From assembly GCA_963830385.1 (NCBI GenBank), contig CAWHMD010000004.1:124001-188000 (forward strand): a stretch of DNA of 64,000 bases, given 5' to 3'. The translations under genes were made by a program, and so were the position numbers. How positions within the stretch are numbered: position 1 is the first letter of the stretch; every line of letters begins with the position of its first letter. This document shows, in pieces, positions 34,346 to 42,465 of the stretch. Below the pieces are notes generated by a model. The model was not told the DNA's origin. It did not search any database and saw only the letters and a program-made list of their open reading frames with translations. The DNA is from Bog-532 sp963830385. Lineage in GTDB: Bacteria > Actinomycetota > Actinomycetes > Streptosporangiales > Streptosporangiaceae.

Positions 34346-34786
34346 TCAGGCGGCGGGCTGGCGTGGGATCGGCACGCCGCGCTGCAGCAGGATCCGCCGA
34401 ATCTCGCTCAGCGCCGAGCAGGCGTGGCGTTTGACGTCGCGCACCGACATGCCGAGCCGGGCGGCCGTGTCCTCAGCCGACAGGTGTCCGTAGAACGTGC
34501 ACATGATCACCTGGCGCTGCTCGCGCCGGAGCGAGGCCAGCGCGCCCGCCACCGCCTCGGCGTTCGGTTCGTCTACCTCCGGCTCGCGCACGGCTGGCTC
34601 GCGCGGGGCCGCCTGATTGCGCCGGGGTGAGGCCGGCCGGGGCGCTGTGAGTGCCAGGTAGAGAGCGGTCGGCCAGGTCACCGCCGGCCCCAGGGCCGCG
34701 ACCGGGAACTGGAACACCGGCCACCGCCCCGCCGCCGGTACGGCGCTGGCCATCGGCCTCGGGCGAGAGCCTTCGCGTGTCTCCAC
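34346..34786 (-). CDS. Orphan sigma-70 region 4 protein
   Basis: 146 residues. The C-terminal 65 are a sigma-70 region 4 HTH (LASLRREQRQVIMCTFYGHL, then SAEDTAARLGMSVRDVKRHA). No region 2 precedes it; the N-terminus is Pro/Ala-rich. So it cannot be a complete sigma factor and may bind -35 elements or RNA polymerase as a co-factor, or be a remnant. The GTG start at 34786 follows AAAGGACG. Confidence 0.75.
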   Translation of the reverse strand: METREGSRPRPMASAVPAAGRWPVFQFPVAALGPAVTWPTALYLALTAPRPASPRRNQAAPREPAVREPEVDEPNAEAVAGALASLRREQRQVIMCTFYGHLSAEDTAARLGMSVRDVKRHACSALSEIRRILLQRGVPIPRQPAA

Positions 34787-34876
34787 GATGCGTCCTTTCC
34801 GCGGGCGTCCCCCTCGGTGACCATCGTGGGCAATCGTTACGACCGTTAGGTTGACAGTTAGATTGCCACCCCTTGA

Positions 34877-35509
34877 TCAGCGCTGGCCACCGTCCGGGGC
34901 CAGCCTCGTGTAGATCATCTCCACGAGGATGCGCAGGGCCGCGTCGACCCCGTCGTGGTCCCCGGTCGCGAGCACGTCGAGCAGCAGGCCGCGGCCTGCG
35001 GCGACGTACAGGCGGGCGACCGCGCGGGCCGTATCGGGGCTGACCCCCTCGGCCACCAGCATCGCCGCGACCGGGCCGACCCAGTCCTCCACGATCCCGT
35101 CGAGCAGCGGGCGGGCCCAGTCGCGACCCTGCAGTGCCTGGCCGTAGACCTCGAAGAAAAGGCGTTCCTGGGGGGCCAGCTCGGGGCTGCGCAGGTGCTG
35201 CCAGAAGCGCATCTCCCGTGCCCCGGGCTCCTCGTCCGGATCGGCCGTCACCACCTCGGCCATGATCGCGCGCTGGCGCTCCTCCACGTCCCTGATGACC
35301 TCGACGAGCAGGCCCTCCCGGGAGCCGAAGTGGTGGATGAGCATGCGATGGCTGGTCCCGGCGGCGGAGGCGATGGCGCGCAGGCTCTTGTCCGCGATCC
35401 CCTCGGCCAGCGCCACATTCACCACCGCAGCCAGCAGTTTTGCGCGGGGGGTGATGACCTTTTCCGCCTTTCCCGCGTGCTGTTCAGCGCCGGGGGTTGC
35501 CTTCGACAT
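34877..35509 (-). CDS. TetR-family regulator
   Basis: 210 residues with an N-terminal TetR HTH (about 20-65: VALAEGIADKSLRAIASAAG, then TSHRMLIHHFGSREGLLVEV) and a helical ligand domain. The ATG at 35509 lies within an 18-bp palindrome shared with the divergent SRPBCC gene only 24 bp away; the longer in-frame reading would run through that gene. Autorepression and control of the neighbour are very likely. Confidence 0.9.
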   Translation of the reverse strand: MSKATPGAEQHAGKAEKVITPRAKLLAAVVNVALAEGIADKSLRAIASAAGTSHRMLIHHFGSREGLLVEVIRDVEERQRAIMAEVVTADPDEEPGAREMRFWQHLRSPELAPQERLFFEVYGQALQGRDWARPLLDGIVEDWVGPVAAMLVAEGVSPDTARAVARLYVAAGRGLLLDVLATGDHDGVDAALRILVEMIYTRLAPDGGQR

Positions 35510-35525
35510 GTACCAAATGGTACAT
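35508..35525. promoter_or_regulatory. TetR operator palindrome between divergent starts
   Basis: ATGTACCA-AA-TGGTACAT is palindromic over 8-bp arms. It overlaps the start codon of the TetR gene and ends 8 bp before the SRPBCC start. Confidence 0.75.
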
Positions 35526-35533
35526 CGTTGGGT

Positions 35534-35959
35534 ATGGAGTATCAGGTGAGTGGCCCGGCCCACGCGGCGCCGGAGGAGGTATGGCGGCTGTTCGTCGACG
35601 TCGAACGCTGGCCGCAGCTGACCAAGAGCATTCGTGAGGTGCGCCGGGTGGACACCGGACCCTTCCAGGTGGGCAGCGAGGCGATCATCCGGCAGCCCGG
35701 CAGCCCACGGGCCCGCTGGCGGGTGACCGAGCTGGAGCAGGGTCGTTCGTTCATGTGGGAGACGTCCTACACCGGGGTGACCGTCATCGGCATCCACCGG
35801 GTGGACCCCACCGACCAGGGTTCGGAGATCACTCTCACGCTCCGCCTGCGCGGCCCCATGGCGGGCGTGGTGGGCGCTCTCACCGGCCGCCGCACCCAGC
35901 GGAACATCACCATGGAGCTGGCCGGTTTCCAGCGCACGGCCGAGCCGGCCCGCGGCTAG
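35534..35959 (+). CDS. SRPBCC-family (polyketide cyclase/START-like) protein
   Basis: 141 residues with the SRPBCC pattern: an opening strand (YQVSGPAHAAPEEVWRLFVD), VERWPQL, and a C-terminal helix (ITMELAGFQRTAEPA). These single-domain proteins have a deep hydrophobic pocket for lipids or polyketides. It is divergent from a TetR gene with 24 bp between starts, so its mRNA leader must be very short or absent. The regulator may sense the same ligand. Confidence 0.85.
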   Translation: MEYQVSGPAHAAPEEVWRLFVDVERWPQLTKSIREVRRVDTGPFQVGSEAIIRQPGSPRARWRVTELEQGRSFMWETSYTGVTVIGIHRVDPTDQGSEITLTLRLRGPMAGVVGALTGRRTQRNITMELAGFQRTAEPARG

Positions 35960-36026
35960 CCGGGGGCTTGCGGGCCGGCTTTGTCACCCGGCCAGGTTAT
36001 GGTCGGGCGTGCCGAAAGGAGCCGCC

Positions 36027-36686
36027 ATGCCGGATGACGCGGAGCTGTACCAGGGCCAGCCGATGATCGCCTTCGCGTCCCCCGAGGCATGGGAGACCTG
36101 GCTGACCACCGCGTCCGATGGTTCGGCGGGGGTGTGGCTGAAGCTGGCCAAGAAGGGCTGCGCCGAGACCACCGTGACCTACGCCGAGGCGCTGGACGTG
36201 GCGCTCTGCTTCGGCTGGATCGACGGCCAGAAGCGCCCGCTGTCCGGCGACTTCTGGCTGCAGCGCTTCACCCCCCGCACGCCGCGCAGCAAGTGGTCGA
36301 AGATCAATTGTGGCAAGGCCGAGAGCCTGATCGCGGCCGGCCGCATGCGCCCGGCCGGGCTGCGTGAGGTCGAGGCCGCCCGGGCCGACGGCCGCTGGGC
36401 CGCCGCCTACGAAGCGCAGAGCACCGCCGCCGTCCCCGAGGACCTGCAGCGAGCCCTCGACGAGGACGAGATCGCCGCCGCGTTCTTCGCCACCCTCGAC
36501 CGGGCCAACCGGTATGCCGTCCTTTACCGGATCAACGAGGCGAAGAAGCCGGAGACCAGGGCCGCGCGGGTGGCCAAGTTCGTTGCGATGCTGCACGATC
36601 ATCAGACCCTGCATCCCCCGCGCGGCCGGGCCGCGGTCAGCCCGCCGGGGTCGTCGGCACCTCCACGAACACGCCCGGCTTCATGA
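36027..36686 (+). CDS. YdeI/OmpD-associated-family protein
   Basis: 219 residues. The family core is clear (SPEAWETWLTTASDGSAGVW, then TYAEALDVALCFGWIDGQKR, then QRFTPRTPRSKWSKIN). Members are annotated YdeI-like or bacteriocin-protection-like without firm biochemistry. The ATG at 36027 follows AAAGGAGCC. The last 50 bases overlap the convergent 75-residue gene, and the Pro/Ser/Arg C-terminus (after LHPP) looks like readthrough into that antisense region. Confidence 0.85.
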   Translation: MPDDAELYQGQPMIAFASPEAWETWLTTASDGSAGVWLKLAKKGCAETTVTYAEALDVALCFGWIDGQKRPLSGDFWLQRFTPRTPRSKWSKINCGKAESLIAAGRMRPAGLREVEAARADGRWAAAYEAQSTAAVPEDLQRALDEDEIAAAFFATLDRANRYAVLYRINEAKKPETRAARVAKFVAMLHDHQTLHPPRGRAAVSPPGSSAPPRTRPAS

Positions 36687-36864
36687 CGTCGGCGGGCAGG
36701 CTGGCGACCGGGCCGACGACCGAGCCCTGCACCGGCCCGGTGGCGGTGAGCGCCGCCTCGGCCAGGTCCAGGGCGTGCTCCCGCGAATCGGCCCAGGCCA
36801 TGAAGTGCCGCCCGCCGGTCGCCGATTTGACGGTGCCGTAGTACAGGTTCAGCCTCTTCTTCAT
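36637..36864 (-). CDS. Small conserved-looking protein (75 aa)
   Basis: Encodes MKKRLNLYYGTVKSATGGRH followed by a compact alpha/beta sequence (FMAWADSREHALDLAEAALT). No named family. Its ATG overlaps the stop of the Gfo/Idh/MocA gene (ATGA), which supports it as a real second gene of that operon. It overlaps the end of the convergent YdeI-like gene. Confidence 0.6.
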   Translation of the reverse strand: MKKRLNLYYGTVKSATGGRHFMAWADSREHALDLAEAALTATGPVQGSVVGPVASLPADVMKPGVFVEVPTTPAG

Positions 36865-37940
36865 CGTGGTCCCCCGGTGGGCCCGAGCGTCACCACCTGG
36901 CCGGTGCCGGCGCTGCGCTGGGCCGCCTCCAGCACTTCCAGGCTGGCCACGGCGTCCCAGGGGTCGACCGGCAGCGGACCCTGTCCGCGCACGGCCCTGG
37001 CGAACGATGTGTAGAACACGGTCCAGTCGCCACGTTCACTCGGCCAGGGCCTGGTCGTCTGGCCGGTGTGCAGGCGCCCCCACCGCTCGGGCGGCACCAC
37101 TCCCCAGGCGTGGCCGGCCGCGGCCGGGGACCCGCCCGCCATCAGGTCGTCGCCCTGGCCGTCGAACGACCCGACGTCGTAGCTGCCGTCGGTGCCGAAC
37201 ACCCGGAACCGGATGCCCGGCTCGCCGTGCAGCAGCAGGTCGCCGACCAGGTGCGAGACCACGCCCTCGGCGTGCCGCAGCGCGACGAAGAACCGCCCCG
37301 GCGTGCCGCCCGCGTCGTCCAGTTCGGCGTAGACCGAGGTGACCGGGCCGAACAGCGCCAGCGCCTGATCGACGGCGTGCGCGCCCAGGTCGAACAGGAT
37401 GCCGCCGCCCGAGGACGGGATCCCGCCCGGCGGCGCGTACTGCTCGATCCGCGACTCGAACCGGGTGACCCGCCCCAGCTCGCCGGACTCGATCACGGCC
37501 TGGACGGTGAGCAGGTCGGCGTCGAACCGGCGATTCTGGTACACCGTCAGCGGCACCCCGGCCTGCTGGGCCGCCTCGGTCACCCGCCGGGCGTCCGCCG
37601 ACCGGAGGGCGAACGGCTTGTCACAGACGACCGCCAGCCCCAGCGAGATGGCCTCCAGGCTCAGCGGCACGTGCGTATCGGCCGGCGTCGAGATCGCCAC
37701 CGCGTCCAGCCTGGCTGCCCCGGTGGCCGGTCCGGCCGCTGCCAGCTGCGCCAGGTCGTCGTAAGCCGGCGTCCCGGGGTAGTCCCGTTCGAGCTCCGCG
37801 CGCCGCTCCGCCGACCGGGTCACCACCCCGGCCAGCTCGCAGCCGGTGGCCCCGGCGATCAGCGGCGCGTGGAAGAACCGGCCACCCTTGCCGTACCCGA
37901 CCAGGCCGATCCGCACCGGCTGGACCTGCTCCACCGCCAC
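36861..37940 (-). CDS. Gfo/Idh/MocA-family NAD(P)-dependent oxidoreductase
   Basis: 359 residues. The N-terminal Rossmann fold starts VRIGLVGYGKGGRFFHAPLI, with GYGKGG as the dinucleotide loop. CDKPFAL carries the family's EKP-type catalytic lysine. The C-terminal domain has GGGILFDLGAHAVDQALALF with the conserved His. The enzyme oxidises a sugar or polyol. GGAGGTG precedes the GTG start. The next gene (75 aa) is coupled by ATGA. Confidence 0.92.
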   Translation of the reverse strand: MAVEQVQPVRIGLVGYGKGGRFFHAPLIAGATGCELAGVVTRSAERRAELERDYPGTPAYDDLAQLAAAGPATGAARLDAVAISTPADTHVPLSLEAISLGLAVVCDKPFALRSADARRVTEAAQQAGVPLTVYQNRRFDADLLTVQAVIESGELGRVTRFESRIEQYAPPGGIPSSGGGILFDLGAHAVDQALALFGPVTSVYAELDDAGGTPGRFFVALRHAEGVVSHLVGDLLLHGEPGIRFRVFGTDGSYDVGSFDGQGDDLMAGGSPAAAGHAWGVVPPERWGRLHTGQTTRPWPSERGDWTVFYTSFARAVRGQGPLPVDPWDAVASLEVLEAAQRSAGTGQVVTLGPTGGPR

Positions 37941-38150
37941 CTCCCGAACCGCCGTTTCAGCAAAGCCTAGGCCTCGGGGCCGGCCTGAGCCTCTGGGCCG
38001 GCCCGGAGCTGCCGGAGGTCGAGGAGACCAGCCACTTCCGGCGCCAGCAGGCTCCGAAGCTGGTGGCCGGCTACGACCGGCGGGGGGCGACCTCTTAGCG
38101 ACAGCCGCTGCGGCCGGCGGGGTGGTGCCGCTGCCCTCTATGGTGGAGCG

Positions 38151-38540
38151 ATGGCGCCGGTCAAGCAGTTCCAGGTCACGTTCGACTGCGCGGAGCCTGA
38201 GCGCCTCGCCCGTTTCTGGTGCGAGGTGCTCGGATACGTCCTGCCGTCGCCACCGCCCGAGGATCAGGGCTGGTCAGCCTGCAGCGATCCCACGGGTGTG
38301 GGCCCGCGCCTGTTCTTCCAGCGCGTCCCCGAGGGCAAGGTCGTCAAGAACCGGGTGCACCTCGACGTGCGGGTCGGCACCGGGCTGGTGGGTGAGGAGC
38401 GCCTGGCCACGTTGCAGGCCGAAAGCGCCCGGCTGGTCGGGCTCGGCGCGGTACAGGTGCGAGTCCTGTTCGCCGATGAGGAGAACGAGTCCTGCATCGT
38501 GATGCAGGACATCGAGGGCAACGAGTTCGACCTCGACTGA
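38151..38540 (+). CDS. VOC-fold (glyoxalase-like) protein
   Basis: 129 residues: QVTFDCAEPERLARFWCEVL, then VHLDVRVG and a final IEGNEFDLD, the usual ends of the two VOC half-folds. His and Glu positions expected for metal are partly kept (His in VHLDV, Glu in GNEFDLD). Substrate unknown. GGAG sits 4 bp before the ATG. The 3' 197 bases overlap the reading frame of the convergent ankyrin-type gene. Confidence 0.85.
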   Translation: MAPVKQFQVTFDCAEPERLARFWCEVLGYVLPSPPPEDQGWSACSDPTGVGPRLFFQRVPEGKVVKNRVHLDVRVGTGLVGEERLATLQAESARLVGLGAVQVRVLFADEENESCIVMQDIEGNEFDLD

Positions 38541-39990
38541 GAAACCCCTCGTCAGTTCGCGGCCCGGGGCGGACGGACCGCGCCGGTCGGTCTAAGGACG
38601 GACTCCGCCTGTTAGGGCCCCGCAGCGGTAACTCAGCGCGATCGGGGCTGAGCAGCTTGTCGAGTTGCCGGACCACGGGGTTGTGCTGGTCGGCGACGAG
38701 GAGTATGGCCACAAAGGCCTTGGCGCCGAAGGGAAGCATCACGTCGCTGCGGGCCGGATCGGCGCCACGTTCCATGAGCAAGCCGACCACCTCCGGCTGC
38801 TGGGACATGACCGCCCAGACCAGGCCGGTCCGCCCAAAGTAGGGCGCGACGTCGGGGTTCAGGCCGCGGTCGAGGAACCAGCGCACGACCTCGGTCCGGC
38901 CGTGCTGGCAGGCGTGGACGAAGGCCTCGGCCATGATCTCCTCCGGATCGTCGGTCGCCGGTTGCCAGGGTGGCAACGGGAGGACGTCGGCGGGGTTGGG
39001 GCGCGGCAGCGCGGCGTCGGGCCGCAGCCTGCCATCGGCGTCGAAACAGGCCTGGACGAGATCTAGCCGGCCGCAGGCGGCATAGGTCCAGAGCGCCCGC
39101 GGGACGATGCCGTGCTCGGCCAGCAGGTCGACGATCCGCGTGCTGCCGAAGTAGATGGCGATCTCCAGCGGCGTGACGCCGCCCGTCCGGGTGCCGGGGT
39201 CGGCGCCGGCGCCGAGCAGCAGCCGCGCGTACTCCACCCGGTTGGAGCGGACGGCGTCGTGTAGCGGGAGGTTCAGGCTGGTGGCCTTGCCGATCAGCAC
39301 ATCGACGGCGGCACGGGGCACGCCGAGTCCCTCGCCGAGCTTGGTACCGAGTAGCTCCCGCCTGGCGAGCATCTGCAGCAAGGTGTCGGCCTGCGCGGCG
39401 GTCAGCTGGGCCAGCTGGCCGGTGTCGGCGGCCAGCAGGGCTTCGGCCTCCGGACGCATGCGCCGCCACCTTTCCTGGCGTTCGGCCGCATCGCGCTGGG
39501 ACTTCTCGGCGCCCGCCACGAGCTCCCGCCAGGTCGGGAAGCCGGACTCCCGGGCGATGATCAGTCGCACGTCGCGCAGCTCGGCGGTGGAGGCATCGGT
39601 GGCAGCGGCGAACCTGGGTACATTGGCCCGCAACCGCCGCAGCGCGCCCGGGTCGCCGCGGCGCAGCTCGGTGAGCAGGGAATCGGCCCACGAGGCATAT
39701 TCGTTTGCCCCCTGCCCCCAGAGGCGGGAGACCGGTCGGCCGTCGGTGGCGCGCTGGCTCTCGATGTCCGCCCGGAACTCGGCCCAGGTCCGGAACCCGT
39801 GTTCCTGGGCGAGGACGAACTGGGCGTCGCTGAGCAGGAACCGCTCGGCGGCCCGGTCGCCCAGCACCTCGGCCACCCGGTCCCGGGCGGCGGCGTCCCC
39901 CGCCTCGTACGAGCGCAGCAGGTGCTTGGCCTGCTTGCGGTAGTACTCCAGGTCCGGGTGAGCCGGCAGCTCGAAATGACGATCAGGCAT
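38344..39990 (-). CDS. Ankyrin-repeat-type protein with abnormal C-terminus
   Basis: 548 residues as read. The start at 39990 has an excellent ribosome site (AAGGAGGTTGTG). Residues 1-170 are helical and seem to be two similar units (YYRKQAKHLLRSYEAGDAAA; AQEHGFRTWAEF and ARESGFPTWREL). The middle has ankyrin-like repeats (LPLHDAVRSNRVEYARLLLG, AGADPGTRTGGVTPLEIAIY, VVRWFLDRGLNPDVAPYFGR, VVGLLMERGADPA). After about residue 450 the sequence turns Arg/Pro-rich, because the frame runs antisense through the VOC gene. A stop has probably been lost by mutation or sequencing error near 38640-38660. Likely a protein-binding scaffold; partners unknown. Confidence 0.75.
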   Translation of the reverse strand: MPDRHFELPAHPDLEYYRKQAKHLLRSYEAGDAAARDRVAEVLGDRAAERFLLSDAQFVLAQEHGFRTWAEFRADIESQRATDGRPVSRLWGQGANEYASWADSLLTELRRGDPGALRRLRANVPRFAAATDASTAELRDVRLIIARESGFPTWRELVAGAEKSQRDAAERQERWRRMRPEAEALLAADTGQLAQLTAAQADTLLQMLARRELLGTKLGEGLGVPRAAVDVLIGKATSLNLPLHDAVRSNRVEYARLLLGAGADPGTRTGGVTPLEIAIYFGSTRIVDLLAEHGIVPRALWTYAACGRLDLVQACFDADGRLRPDAALPRPNPADVLPLPPWQPATDDPEEIMAEAFVHACQHGRTEVVRWFLDRGLNPDVAPYFGRTGLVWAVMSQQPEVVGLLMERGADPARSDVMLPFGAKAFVAILLVADQHNPVVRQLDKLLSPDRAELPLRGPNRRSPSLDRPARSVRPGPRTDEGFLSRGRTRCPRCPASRCRTRSPHRRTGLAPVPRRARPAGRFRPATWPGAPHPPARCRPARRGAPGS

Positions 39991-40312
39991 CACAACCTCC
40001 TTCACCGCCGAGGTCCGCTCGCCCGGCCGGAAAGAGGCTGGTCTTGCCCGGTGCATTTGACGCTGCCGCTCGAGGTGGGAAAATCCCTGCCCGCGGACTG
40101 GCAGCGCCCTCGCACGCTCCATTCACATTAGCGACAGGCTCTGTGCACAGCAACCGCCACAAGGATCGTGCACGCCGGCACCGGCTCCGCTGGAGGGCGA
40201 CAAGCGGGCGGCGGCTGAGGCGATGAGCCGGGCTCTGTTCGGCGGTTGAGATGAGCGCGTGGCTCCCAGGCAACAGAAAAGCCCCTCACCGGTTCGGCAA
40301 AGGGCTTCTGAG
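39991..40312. other. Spacer before the tRNA-Arg hotspot
   Basis: No supported gene. It has the promoter side of the ankyrin-type gene and, at its right end, a terminator hairpin (40279-40307) that once followed a tRNA-Arg gene on the minus strand. Confidence 0.5.
40279..40307 (-). terminator. tRNA-type terminator beside the oldest att copy
   Basis: AAGCCC and GGGCTT arms with inner pairs around CGGTTCGG; read on the minus strand it is followed by TTTTC. It occupies the same place relative to the tRNA fragment as the terminators at 42434 and 59911. Confidence 0.6.
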
Positions 40313-40358
40313 CTGGGCGCGCTCGGAGGACTCGAACCCCCAGCCTTCTGATTCGTAG
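40313..40358 (-). repeat. tRNA-Arg 3'-half copy 1 (old, diverged att site)
   Basis: 46 bases corresponding to the tRNA-Arg(ACG) gene from the anticodon loop to the CCA end. Compared with the copies at 42466 and 59943 it has one inserted G, one deleted G and two substitutions, so it is the oldest of the three. It marks the left end of the tandem integration array. Confidence 0.75.
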
Positions 40359-40455
40359 CAGGATCACGCACTTCTGCCACCGTCCAGATCGGTACTTAAT
40401 CCCACGTCACACGACCGCTGGCTCTACGGGTATCCGGCAATGGTCCAGCACTGTT

Positions 40456-40474
40456 GTTAACAAGTCCGTTAGCA
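40456..40474. repeat. GTTARCA pair, left end of older element (arm-type site candidate)
   Basis: GTTAACA, five bases, GTTAGCA in direct orientation, about 100 bp inside att copy 1. The same arrangement occurs at 42412-42430 near the other end and, degenerate, at 43056-43072. Likely integrase arm or accessory-factor sites. Confidence 0.5.
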
Positions 40475-40572
40475 AGGTCTACCGTGATCCTGGCGTCGGG
40501 TCCACGCCGGCGGTTGATCGTGCAAAATGACGTCGCGACCAACAACAACAGGCGCGAGAGACGCGCCGGGCA

Positions 40573-40923
40573 GTGTACGTAGATTTCTTGGGTGCCCTGC
40601 ATACTGCACGAGAGTCGCTTTGGGTGCTCTCCATGGGAATTATCCCGCCTGGAAAAAGCCTTGAGGATGCAGCACGAGAGGTTCTGCCTCAATCGGGGCT
40701 TTGGATGACTGGCGAGCGTCTTTTAATTGCCGCTCCTCAGACCGTGATAGATGTGGTTGATATAACTACAAATAAGCTTAGGCATCTTAGAGATGTAGTT
40801 GGTGCTGGCTACGCAGATGAATCGACCGAATATCGCCAAGCAGAATCTACATACGTAGACGCTGTCGTGAACCTTCGGGCTGCTATCCGGAGTGACCTGG
40901 ACGCCCAACCTGCTGATCCGTAG
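40573..40923 (+). pseudogene. N-terminally truncated hypothetical gene, AT-rich
   Basis: 116 residues are open from a GTG at 40573, but the frame is open further upstream only to a stop at 40528-40530, with no better start (RRDQQQQARETRRAVYVDFL). The protein is mostly helical (RHLRDVVGAGYADESTEYRQ). The segment ARETRRAVYVDFLGALHTAR looks like the membrane-proximal part of a longer actinobacterial protein, so the original N-terminus has probably been lost. Codon use is much more AT-rich than in the host genes. Confidence 0.5.
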
Positions 40924-41093
40924 AGATCTACAGGTGCGTCCGCTACCTGCCCATTCAGCTGTTGAGCTGCCGAAACACTACGAACTGATGCGCAGTGAAC
41001 GGCAGTGTTGAGCGTCTCCGTGCGGCCAAAATGCGGCCAGCAGACTCACTCTCCCCGGATCGACGACCGGAAGCGGCGCGGCAGCATGAGCTA

Positions 41094-41555
41094 CTACCCG
41101 GTCTCGGCCAGGGCCGCATCGATGCGGGCCTGATCTTCTGCCAGGCGGGCTCGCCTGGCCAGGTCGGCCTGCCTCTCGCGTTGAGTTTGCGCGTCGCGCT
41201 CGGCCCACTCTTGCCGCCGGGCCATCAAAGCCTGATATTCGGCGTCAGTGTCCCGTACCGCCTGCCGGACAGCCCGGATGAAGTCCTCAAGCTGATCTCG
41301 CGGGACCTCGAACCTGATCCATCCGTCTGGGTTGGACCCCATCTGGCCCTGGTTCCAGGCAAGACGCACCCGATGACGGAACTCCCCGAACCAGGGATGC
41401 TCGCCCGGGCGGTCCTTCCACAGACTCGCCTGGCCAAAGCCGACGGTGATCTCCAGTTCGACAAGTCCCTCACCGGGCTCGTCGATGACGCGGATCCCGT
41501 TGACCGTGCAGGAATCATCGCCGAGGGCGTCCGGGGAGTCGACCATGTCACTCAT
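41094..41555 (-). CDS. Hypothetical protein (153 aa), coiled-coil end
   Basis: Starts MSDMVDSPDALGDDSCTVNG. The body is a compact beta-rich domain (VELEITVGFGQASLWKDRPG, then HRVRLAWNQGQMGSNPDGWI) and the last 60 residues form a charged coiled coil (RRQEWAERDAQTQRERQADL). No recognised family. The start is uncertain, with no good ribosome site; a second ATG lies 9 bases downstream. It lies in the older integrated element. Confidence 0.55.
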   Translation of the reverse strand: MSDMVDSPDALGDDSCTVNGIRVIDEPGEGLVELEITVGFGQASLWKDRPGEHPWFGEFRHRVRLAWNQGQMGSNPDGWIRFEVPRDQLEDFIRAVRQAVRDTDAEYQALMARRQEWAERDAQTQRERQADLARRARLAEDQARIDAALAETG

Positions 41556-41776
41556 TCTGGCTGACGCGCCGACCGATGACCAAAGCTGTGCGGCAGCGTG
41601 ACCTACCACTGAGGAGGTCGTCTCATGGGCACTCGTCAAGGCCTCTTTGCTGGCGAGAGCCAATGTGCTCGATCTCTGGCTACAGCTCGATGTCCCTGGT
41701 TTCCGCCTCGTCCGGGCACGCGGAGGGCATGAACACACTCCAGTTGCCCGGATTGGTCCACATATGGACCACAAGC

Positions 41777-42022
41777 TCAGGCGCTCATCATCTGCCAGGT
41801 TGAGATATAGACCCAATCTGCGCCGATCTCGTCCTCGATGGGCGTGCGCAGGTGCACCCTGCATTCTTCATGGGCGGCCACTGGCCCCCATACCCACGCC
41901 TTTGGGGCGCCGACGTGGGTAACACCTTCGAGCCTGATCTTTCCGTGAGCGTCGGGAGAGATGGCTTTCTTACAGACTTCGCAGGTGTACTCCATTGTCG
42001 TAGGGTACTTCCCCTTCGGCAT
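41777..42022 (-). CDS. Small zinc-binding protein (81 aa)
   Basis: MPKGKYPTTMEYTCEVCKKA followed later by AAHEECRVHL. The CxxC plus His/Cys pair suggests one structural zinc. It may start at the internal ATG (41995). Small proteins of this kind are frequent cargo of actinomycete elements. Function unknown. Confidence 0.5.
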   Translation of the reverse strand: MPKGKYPTTMEYTCEVCKKAISPDAHGKIRLEGVTHVGAPKAWVWGPVAAHEECRVHLRTPIEDEIGADWVYISTWQMMSA

Positions 42023-42144
42023 TCGTACTCGTGCCTGCTTCTCAGAAGCTCGTTCTTCTGCTAGTGGCCACCTGTTGCTTTCCTGCTCAGAGCCGGTTCA
42101 CTCGGCGGACGGCGGTTGCTCAGGATGGCCTCTGTGTGTGCCGG

Positions 42145-42166
42145 TTGCTGTACTTGGCTGCTGTAC
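42145..42166. repeat. TGCTGTAC pair outside the AICE left end
   Basis: TTGCTGTACTT, three variable bases (GGC), TGCTGTAC. Same 22-bp layout as 42598-42619 and 59877-59898. This copy lies about 300 bp left of the AICE att site, in the older element. Confidence 0.55.
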
Positions 42167-42411
42167 CCACTGCTCGCGTCGGGCTCGATTGGGTGTGAAC
42201 TGCTCATTGACGGCACTTGGGTCATTACGCTGGCCGCCTGGGAATGTTGCGGCGGCTGGCACAGAGCCTGGGGCTGGCTTACCGGGACGATGGCAGCCGG
42301 AGTCTGATGCGCATGAAGACGCCGCCGTCGGCAGCGAAGTCCCGGACCACGAACCCTCCGGACGATCCGCCGAGCTGACAGAGGTTCGCCGCGTGCGCGT
42401 CTGAGCCCGCT

Positions 42412-42430
42412 GTTAGCAAACCCGTTAACA
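42412..42430. repeat. GTTARCA pair, right end of older element
   Basis: GTTAGCA, five bases, GTTAACA, 36 bp before att copy 2. Counterpart of 40456-40474 with the two half-sites swapped. Confidence 0.5.
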
Positions 42431-42433
42431 GAA

Positions 42434-42460
42434 AGGCCCTACCCGGATCGGGTAAGGCCT
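42434..42460 (-). terminator. tRNA-type terminator at the AICE left end
   Basis: AGGCC-CTACCCG and CGGGTA-AGGCCT arms; on the minus strand followed by TTTC. Originally the terminator of the tRNA-Arg gene, before the AICE displaced it. Confidence 0.6.
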
Positions 42461-42465
42461 CTGAC

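Larger units (their letters stand above)
42023..42465. other. Spacer at the right end of the older element
   Basis: No supported gene. It holds a TGCTGTAC repeat pair (42145-42166), a GTTARCA pair (42412-42430) and a terminator hairpin (42434-42460). ORFs that cross into the tRNA fragment are not real genes. Confidence 0.5.

Noticed and set aside
34828..34867. GGCAATC...GATTGCC inverted repeat with a TTGACA box
   Set aside because: Arms are only 7 bp with 25 bases between, and the box points into the antisense of the TetR gene; too weak to list as a site.
37960..38097. Short plus-strand frame ending EETSHFRRQQAPKLVAGYDR
   Set aside because: Has a protein-like end but no start and no family; could be a fragment of a lost gene, but cannot be supported.
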